Of a stretch of DNA of 64,000 nt, positions 57,949 to 64,000 are shown piece after piece. This DNA comes from Vesta saturnalis. Lineage: Eukaryota; Arthropoda; Insecta; Coleoptera; Lampyridae. The DNA is taken from positions 62,001 through 126,000 of the forward strand of contig JARFJB010000527.1 of NCBI GenBank assembly GCA_036346205.1, given 5' to 3'. The notes under the pieces are model-generated. The model was not told the DNA's origin. It made no database searches and saw only the letters and a program-made list of their open reading frames with translations. Position 1 is the first letter of the stretch, and each line of letters opens with the position of its first letter. Position numbers and translations under genes: made by a program.

Positions 57949-60500
57949 TGGGTGTCCCGATAAGGGTACGGAGCGGCTGTATCTCGACAATGGTAGGGCC
58001 TAGAGATTTGAGAAAAATCCTTATAAGTAAAATGGGCAAGAGAAATCACTGGAAATTATTTAGAAATCTTAGAAAGTCAGAGCTATAAATTTCAAAACAT
58101 CATTTGACAGCTTGGTTAATACCGCACCATTTTGATTTACGACATTTTTCGTACATATCATAATAAGGAGAGGGAGCTAAAGGATTTGTCAATATTTGCA
58201 TTTTAATATCGCCTGAACCGTTCAACCGATTTGAATATCGTTGGTCTCATTTGAAAGAGTATTTTATGCTCTTTAATGAAATTTTTACTTTAAACTGTTT
58301 AGTTTACAGTAAATAAACTAGAGGGCGTTATCTGCATCGTTTACACATTTTTGTGATTTTCGGAAGAAAGTTAAATGGAAAGCTGCTACTTTCTTGAAAG
58401 ACTCTAAACCAACATAAAAATAGCTAAATTTTAGTGAAAACCGCATTCCGATACCTCCAGCCGATCTTGATTTATATGAGAAAATGTCAAAAATTGGAGT
58501 GCTTTAATCAGATTAAGTTAGCTTATCGAGAAAAACAAATGCCGTTGCCATCGTAACTGACGTAATTTAAATTTTGATAAAATTTTCTTCCCATTTACCA
58601 CAAAATCGTTAACACGTCGAGCCTTTCTTCTCACTTTATCCAGGCGTAGGACTGGTTCAAAATTAGTTTTGAGGCGTGTTTAAAGGCCAACTTAAGAACA
58701 GAACAAATGAAAAATGCACAAAACCCTTACAATTACTTAAATTAGTCACAAAAAGCTCACAAGTGTTCAAAATGTATTCCGTCATTATCAATGCATTTAT
58801 TTAATCTATTTTCGGTAGAGAAAACCGCTGTTTCAATTTCAGCCCTGGACAAGCTTCTAATAGCATTTCGATTTCGTTCCATCATATCTTCTCTGGTTGT
58901 TGGTTTCTTTTGAAAAACCAGGTCTTTTAGTCTACCCCATAGATAAAAATATAAACAAGTTAAATCTGGCGAACGCAGTGGCCAGGGAAACAAACTTCCT
59001 CTCCCAATAACACGATTCGGATATTGTTCTTGTAAATGCTGACGTACGATTTGGTTGTAATGTACCGCACAACCATCAAGCTGAAACCACATATTTCTTC
59101 TTGTTTCCAAGGAGACATCTTCTAACAGTGATGGAAGGAAAGTATTCAGAAATTCTAAAAACCTTTCTCCATTAAGGGTTTGGTCGAAAAAATATGGGCC
59201 TATAATTTTTCCTTCCACGATTCCGCACCATACGTTTAAACTTCAGCGATTTTGATGTTCTACTTGCCGCATCCAATGTGGGTTTTCCTGAGACCAGTAA
59301 TGCATGTTATACAAAGTTGCTTCATCCGTCCATAATATCAGTGAGAAAATTTGGATTTCCCCGAATCATATTTAACAGCCAGTAACAGTGGTTCGTCTTC
59401 TGTCATAATCTATATCTTGTAATGCCTGATGTGAAACAATGCGGTAGCGATGCATTTTATTTTCTTGAAGAATCTCGTGGACTATTGTTTTTGGGACCCC
59501 CAAGCCGTTCGATATTTTTCTAGTGCTTAAATTGGGATCTCATTGCACGTAGGCCAAAACATTAATAATATTTTCTTCAATACATGTTCTTCGAATTCCT
59601 CGAGATGCTTGCATAGGATGAACGTTGCCTGTCTCCCGTAATCGCCTAGCCAATCTTGAAAACACTTCTCGAGAAAAATGTTGTTTTTGTGATTATTGCA
59701 TTGCATATTGACGCGACGCAATTACAGCATTTTCGTAACATTGAAAATAAATGCGTAACATATCATATGCTTCCGCGTTAGTAAATGGCATGTTTTATGA
59801 TAATCTGAGTAAATCTGAGACAAAAAAACTAAGAACTAACTTTTGACAGTTGTGAAATCAGTATTTTTCAATTTAGCAGTTACAATGGCTGCGGCATTTG
59901 TTTTTCTCGATAAGGTAACTTAATCTGATTAAAGCACTCCAATTTTTGACATTTTCTCATATAAATCAAGATCGGTTGGAGATATTGGAATGCGGCTTTC
60001 ACCAAAATTTAACTATTTTTATGTTGATTTAGAGTCTTTCAAGAAAATAGTACTTTTCCATTCAAGTTTGTTTCCGAAAATCACTCAAAAGTGTAAACGC
60101 TGCAGATAACGCGCTCAATTTACTTTAAAAGAGCATAAAATACTCTTTCAAATGAGACCAACAATTTTCAAATCGGTTGAACGGTTCAGGCGATATTAAA
60201 ATGCACATATTGACAAATCCTTTGGCTCTCCCCTCCCTTATTATAATATGTACGAAAAAAGTCGTAAATCAAAATGATGCGGTATTACCCAAGCTGCCAA
60301 ATGATGTTTTGAAATTTATAGCTCATTGCCTAACTTTCCAATATAGCAATAGTAGCTACGCCCCCTAGCGGTCAAATTACGAACTCCAAAATAATTTCCA
60401 ACTATTACTCTTGCCGATTTTACTTATAAGGATTTTTTCCCAAACCACTAGACCCTACCATTGTCGAGATACAGCCGCTCCGTATCCTTATCCGAACACC
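57948..60500 (-). mobile_element. DD41D-type element B with terminal inverted repeats over 600 bp
   Basis: Left repeat 57,948-58,559 and right repeat 59,878-60,500 are reverse complements along their length: GGTGTCCCGATAAGGGTACG against CGTATCCTTATCCGAACACC, CTCGACAATGGTAGGG, CGCCTGAACCGTTCAACCG, AGAGTATTTTATGCTCTTTA, GACATTTTCTCATATAAATC. Both outer ends touch (TA)n tracts. The transposase lies between the repeats on the minus strand. Total about 2.55 kb. Confidence 0.92.
58757..59791 (-). pseudogene. Transposase of element B, broken and lacking a catalytic Asp
   Basis: The ATG at 59,791 opens MPFTNAEAYDMLRIYFQC, then SRLARRLRETGNVHP and HEILQENKMHRYRIVSHQ in pieces separated by stops. LWTDEATLYN (about 59,325) holds the first Asp. 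From 59,218 the frame is open to the end: IIGPYFFDQTLNGERFLEFL, WFQLDGCAVHY (second Asp) and RSPDLTCLYFYLWG. At the third catalytic position, 42 residues after the second Asp, there is Tyr (CLYF) where D has Asp (PLDF). It ends IHFEHL with TGA at 58,757. At least three stops and two frameshifts in the N-terminal half. No intron is present at the position interrupted in the related fragment at 29.7-30.1 kb. Confidence 0.9.

Positions 60501-60528
<28 letters not shown>
60501..60528. repeat. (TA)n microsatellite after element B
   Basis: About 26 bases of TA starting exactly at the right end of element B. Confidence 0.95.
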
Positions 60529-60531
<3 letters not shown>

Positions 60532-60900
60532 CTCAAACATCATCTTGCAAAGGTATATTATTCGCACGAGGGGCTCATTAATCTGAAATCTGCTAAAATA
60601 AAAGACAGTACAGGGCTTCCTCACTCTGGTATTTGTGAGAATTAGCGTTGCTGTTTGTGTAGAGGTGGGCTGGTGAACGGGTGCATGATACCGCTGGTTA
60701 TTAATTGTAAAAGGCAATTGCCAAGTAGGTATACACTCCCGAGACCATATAACCATTAAACACCTCGAATTTTATTTTTATTGTTGTATAGATGAATGTG
60801 TAATCTGAGAAAGTGGCACTGTATTTTTCTAACACACTCAAACTTATATATCGGTCACGATGTTAGGATTTATTTATAACTTACCCTTGTAAGACTTTGT
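60529..60900. other. Unassigned sequence between element B and the K pseudogene
   Basis: No clear terminal repeat or gene. It may be the terminal region of element K, but no inverted partner was found to the right. Confidence 0.4.
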
Positions 60901-60901
60901 T

Positions 60902-61872
60902 TTAATGTAATGTTCGGGTATTTTTTAACATTTCTTGGGTGATGCTGTTTACAGTCTGTAATTTTGACTCGTCCAAATTGTTAGTACGTTCATGTCTGCG
61001 CCCATAAATTTGCTGGGATACGTATCCCCAAACAAAAGTCGTTCGGCGCGATATCAGGGGGAGGATATGTAATAGTACCTTTTTCACTAATAATACGGTT
61101 AGGGATCGTAATTTCCAAAAACTGTTGAACTCTTATTGCAGTATGAGCAGAAGAGCTATCTTCTTAATACCAAATGTCATCAAAATTTATATTGAGGCAT
61201 TGAACAACTAGAATTATTTGGTTTCTCAACAGTTCTATTTGTCCGCATTCAACTTTCCGTTGATAAAAAATAGACAAATTATGAAATTGCCTAAAATTCC
61301 TACCCACACTTTAACTTTTTGGGGGTATTGTGTCCGGTAAGGAATACTAATGTGTTTGTTTTCCCGAAAGTAACCAACAGCGACAGACGGATTGTGGTGG
61401 CCTTGTAAGTTAAAAGAATACTCGTCGGTAATCAAAATATTTTCAATAAATCTTTCGTTTTCATTAGCCCGGTTCATCATATCTTCACAAAATTCCATAC
61501 ACTTTTGATGATCTGGAAGAATTTGTTGTGTAGTTTGCAACTTATAGCAACGGCATTTATTCCTTTCAAGATATTGCGAACTGTTCTTGGTTCAATATTC
61601 ATTTCTTTAGCAATTTTTGTACTATTGCACGGGAAATTAGTATCTGTTAAACTACACACTGCAATTTCTAAGTTACGACCAGGATGCTCACCATCATTAC
61701 CATCAATGCTACTGCATTTTCTATAATTATTTAAACATACACATCTTTAAAATTTACAAACAGTACGCATAATCGTACTTTCTGATGGAATTGGCCTGCC
61801 CATTATTTCTTGTGTAGTGCTTCCTGAATAATACCACTTAATAATCTGTATTTTTTCTTCAGTGGGATACAT
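60902..61872 (-). pseudogene. DDE transposase remnant K
   Basis: On the minus strand MYPTEEKIQIIKWYYSGSTT (from 61,872) starts a helix-turn-helix region, followed by AKEMNIEPRTVRNILKGINA. After frame changes NILITDEYSFNLQGHHN gives the first Asp (about 61,430). PYRTQYPQKVKVWVGILGNF follows; the QYPQKVNVW phrase of element D is closely similar. DIWYQEDSSSAHTAIRVQQF holds the second (about 61,165), and PPPDIAPNDFCLG the third (about 61,045). The gene is about 320 codons with several stops. It is more distant from A, B and D than these are from one another. Terminal repeats were not found. Confidence 0.75.
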
Positions 61873-62080
61873 GAGTATTGTGTCGGACTTGCAAAAACAC
61901 TGATTTTCAATTCTCGTTGACAGTAGCAATTAAATGTGTCATTGATACTAGTCTACTCAAAAGACACATGTAGGGCATCATCGCTTTAAGTTTGTTGTGT
62001 ATTCTATCTCACTTAGTACGTGAACTAATTGTACTGTCTTTGTTTTACTTATTATGTCAGACCCGCGATATTTTACGATA

Positions 62081-62082
<2 letters not shown>
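61873..62082. other. Flank of the K pseudogene
   Basis: About 200 bases ending in a (CT)n run. No inverted-repeat partner of the left flank was recognised. Confidence 0.4.

Positions 62083-62147
<65 letters not shown>
62083..62147. repeat. Compound (CT)n(TA)n microsatellite
   Basis: About 18 bases of CT then about 47 of TA, ending at the solo-LTR-like segment. Confidence 0.97.
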
Positions 62148-62148
<1 letters not shown>

Positions 62149-62150
<2 letters not shown>

Positions 62151-62523
62151 AGGGGTTTTAGTGTTGTCTAGGGTTTTTTTTAAATAAATCAACTACACTG
62201 GGTTCCATAACTAATTTAATTGCAGTTAAGTATTTTTAAAAGGTTGTGCTATTACACAAATTCTTCTAATACTGGTTAAGTGATTACTTATTTTAAGATT
62301 ACAACTGTTTATGTTGAGATTGATAGCAAATTACGCTTGTAGTATTCGTCATTTGCGCGGGGAATCGCCAACTTACCCCGTGATCTACATCACCCGTCGT
62401 CTCGCTATCAACTGACTAAAAACGGTTGGGGTTACACACTTAATGCTGATGTAGCGCGGTTATATTGGAATTGCGTCGCTCCAGATTAAGTAAGAATGCG
62501 ACGTGCTTGCAGTTTTGAGTCCC
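62149..62523 (+). mobile_element. Solo-LTR-like segment inserted in (TA)n
   Basis: It begins TGTAGGGG and ends GTCCCACA, i.e. 5'-TG...CA-3' with a short inverted repeat, and is flanked by ATAT on both sides within TA tracts. AAATAAATC near 62,179 could be a polyadenylation signal. Length about 375 bp suits an insect LTR; TGTWGGG starts are common among BEL/Pao LTRs. The symmetrical TA flanks make the target duplication ambiguous. Confidence 0.45.

Positions 62524-62603
<80 letters not shown>
62524..62603. repeat. (AT)n microsatellite
   Basis: About 75 bases of AT immediately after the solo-LTR-like segment. Confidence 0.97.
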
Positions 62604-62610
<7 letters not shown>

Positions 62611-63037
62611 CTTGAGTACGACTTTACAGATTTCATTGATTGAAGTTTTATAATACTTTGTAGAAGGTTCTTACGGTAAGAAAATTGCGAAGAAAATTGG
62701 AGAATTTAAGAAAACTTAACGACTATTTAAACTTCGCGTGTTTCACAACTCGCGCGCCGCAAATGTTGTTTAACAGCTGCATCGGTCGGGATATATCAAT
62801 CGAGAGTGTGTTCTTTGTGAAGTGTAGATATCCACTAAGAAAGGGTTTTTCGAAATTTCACCCCTAAGAGGCTGAAATGGGGGGTTGAATTTTTTGTGAA
62901 ACGCTTTATTCTATGGGTCGATTGGCTCGAAAATTGGTAAACATACTCTTCAATTAAAATTACGAGACACGTGTATCACAAAATTTTAATATCCCCACCA
63001 TTCTGAAATCGCAGCCACTCTCGAGGGTAGCTAGTAC

Positions 63038-63038
<1 letters not shown>
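62604..63038. repeat. Dispersed-repeat-like sequence ending in CTAGT
   Basis: TTCACCCCTAAGAGGCTGAA followed by ATGGGGGGTTGAATTTTTTG (about 62,858-62,895) is a phrase common in insect interspersed repeats. The segment ends CTCGAGGGTAGCTAGTACG just before the next TA tract; CTAG followed by T is the 3' terminus expected of Helitrons, but no 5' end was identified. Confidence 0.35.

Positions 63039-63107
<69 letters not shown>
63039..63107. repeat. (TA)n microsatellite
   Basis: About 68 bases of pure TA. Confidence 0.97.
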
Positions 63108-63109
<2 letters not shown>

Positions 63110-64000
63110 AGATGTTTAGAAATTACTAGAAACAAAGTAAATAATTCACGTAGTAAGAATAATTCATTAATGAGTATAAATGGTACATTATATGTAAGAT
63201 GATGTAGGGATGTTTAATTAGCATTGAATTGGACCAATGATATATAATTATTAATAAAATGTAAAAATAATGATAAATCGCAACATATTGCAAGTGAGTA
63301 TAGTGTACGTTTGGTATCGTAATGAAATAAATCAATTTCCTTATTAGTTAGTAAGTTTATTTAAGTATAATTTTCCCTTAAGACATGAGTTATAGGTTGT
63401 AGATAACAAACGTAATGTTAGATGTAGTGTGGGACAGATATCAATGTCACATGTAGGGTGTACGCAGGCAGGATTGGTGCAAACATTCGTGTTAGTGCAA
63501 AAACGTAATATAAGTGCTAAAAGTGAATGGAAAACAGAATAAATACATTGGTTATTATTAACAATAAAACATAAATAGTACAGCAGTTCTGAAGTTATTG
63601 TGCATAATTAACATTTACAGACTTAAAATTAGTGACAATCAACAATTCTATACAAGTCTTATTAAAACTTATGAACTTCCAGAAGAGTGAAAATAAATTA
63701 TAATAAGTCATAAACAATAAGAATTTACACTTTCATAAACATTTAAAAGTGCTAAAGTATGTAAAATCTAACTTTAAAAATTACTGTATAAATGTAAGGT
63801 TATATCATTTCTTCCTATACAAAACTTTTATAAAAATGTTATAAAATGGGACAAATTGGCCTAAATAAATTATAAGAGGTAAAAATAATAAAGTAGCCTC
63901 AATTTCGAGTCACAGAACATTATATTAGTGACAATGTTACCAAAATTAGTTTTTACGGGTGTATAAAAATTTCAGATAATTTTCCTCTCAAATTGGTTTT
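63108..64000. other. Unassigned AT-rich sequence at the window edge
   Basis: No gene, array or transposon terminus recognised. The minus-strand open frame at 63,126-63,335 is Tyr/Ile/His-rich with no known motif. Confidence 0.4.

Noticed and set aside
61477..61726. Plus-strand open frame opposite the K pseudogene
   Set aside because: Antisense shadow of the minus-strand transposase remnant.

Overview
The window looks like gene-poor, repeat-dense nuclear DNA from an arthropod, most likely an insect. It is AT-rich, has very long (TA)n, (CA)n and 8-mer microsatellites, carries many decayed Tc1/mariner-type DNA transposons, tRNA-derived SINE pieces, LTR and LINE remnants, and a degraded Polinton/Maverick (adintovirus-like) capsid module. 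No host exon could be recognised with confidence. The insect order cannot be named from the sequence alone.

Layout. 1-6.6 kb: noncoding DNA with a 1.45-kb long inverted repeat (1.88-3.33 kb), a GTGTGA-type array and two copies of a dispersed GGGCCC-box repeat. 7-9.6 kb: very AT-rich sequence between two microsatellites. 9.9-10.65 kb: a small unidentified minus-strand ORF behind a well-spaced TATA + TCAGT core promoter. 10.7-11.6 kb: tandem repeats, then three exact TGACCTTGA motifs. 11.74-14.5 kb: plus-strand remnants of a Polinton-like morphogenesis block, in order penton-like minor capsid, pX-like peptide, double-jelly-roll major capsid protein, an unidentified gene and an adenovirus-type cysteine protease. 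All are broken by stops and frameshifts, and no polymerase, integrase or packaging ATPase was seen. 14.65-15.7 kb: tandem dispersed repeat.

15.8-31 kb is a train of DNA transposons: a MITE, element A, element C, a (TA)n tract, element D, another (TA)n tract, an intact-length Tc1 element (26,595-28,207), and a scrambled locus with a C-terminal transposase fragment on the minus strand and an intron-bearing N-terminal fragment on the plus strand. 35.8-40.3 kb is a large inverted repeat enclosing a tRNA-like sequence, 122-bp tandem repeats with a hammerhead-core-like motif, and a transposase fragment. 41.7-44.5 kb is another large inverted repeat. 46.3-47.2 kb holds primer-binding-site-like repeats and a SINE piece; 50.2-52.4 kb holds two (ACACAGAC)n arrays; 52.9-53.2 kb a LINE endonuclease fragment. 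55.3-62.5 kb holds elements J (with an intron and a nested palindromic insertion), B (612-623-bp terminal inverted repeats) and K, and a solo-LTR-like segment.

Three patterns connect these parts. Transposon ends repeatedly abut long (TA)n tracts. The long terminal repeats of two elements (D and J) run into the start of their own transposase genes. Where all catalytic sites can be read, the transposases show a 41-residue gap between the second and third acidic residues (DD41D-like). Nothing here appears to encode a working transposase without repair of stops or frameshifts; the 148-aa ORF at 9.9-10.4 kb is the only intact unexplained candidate gene.
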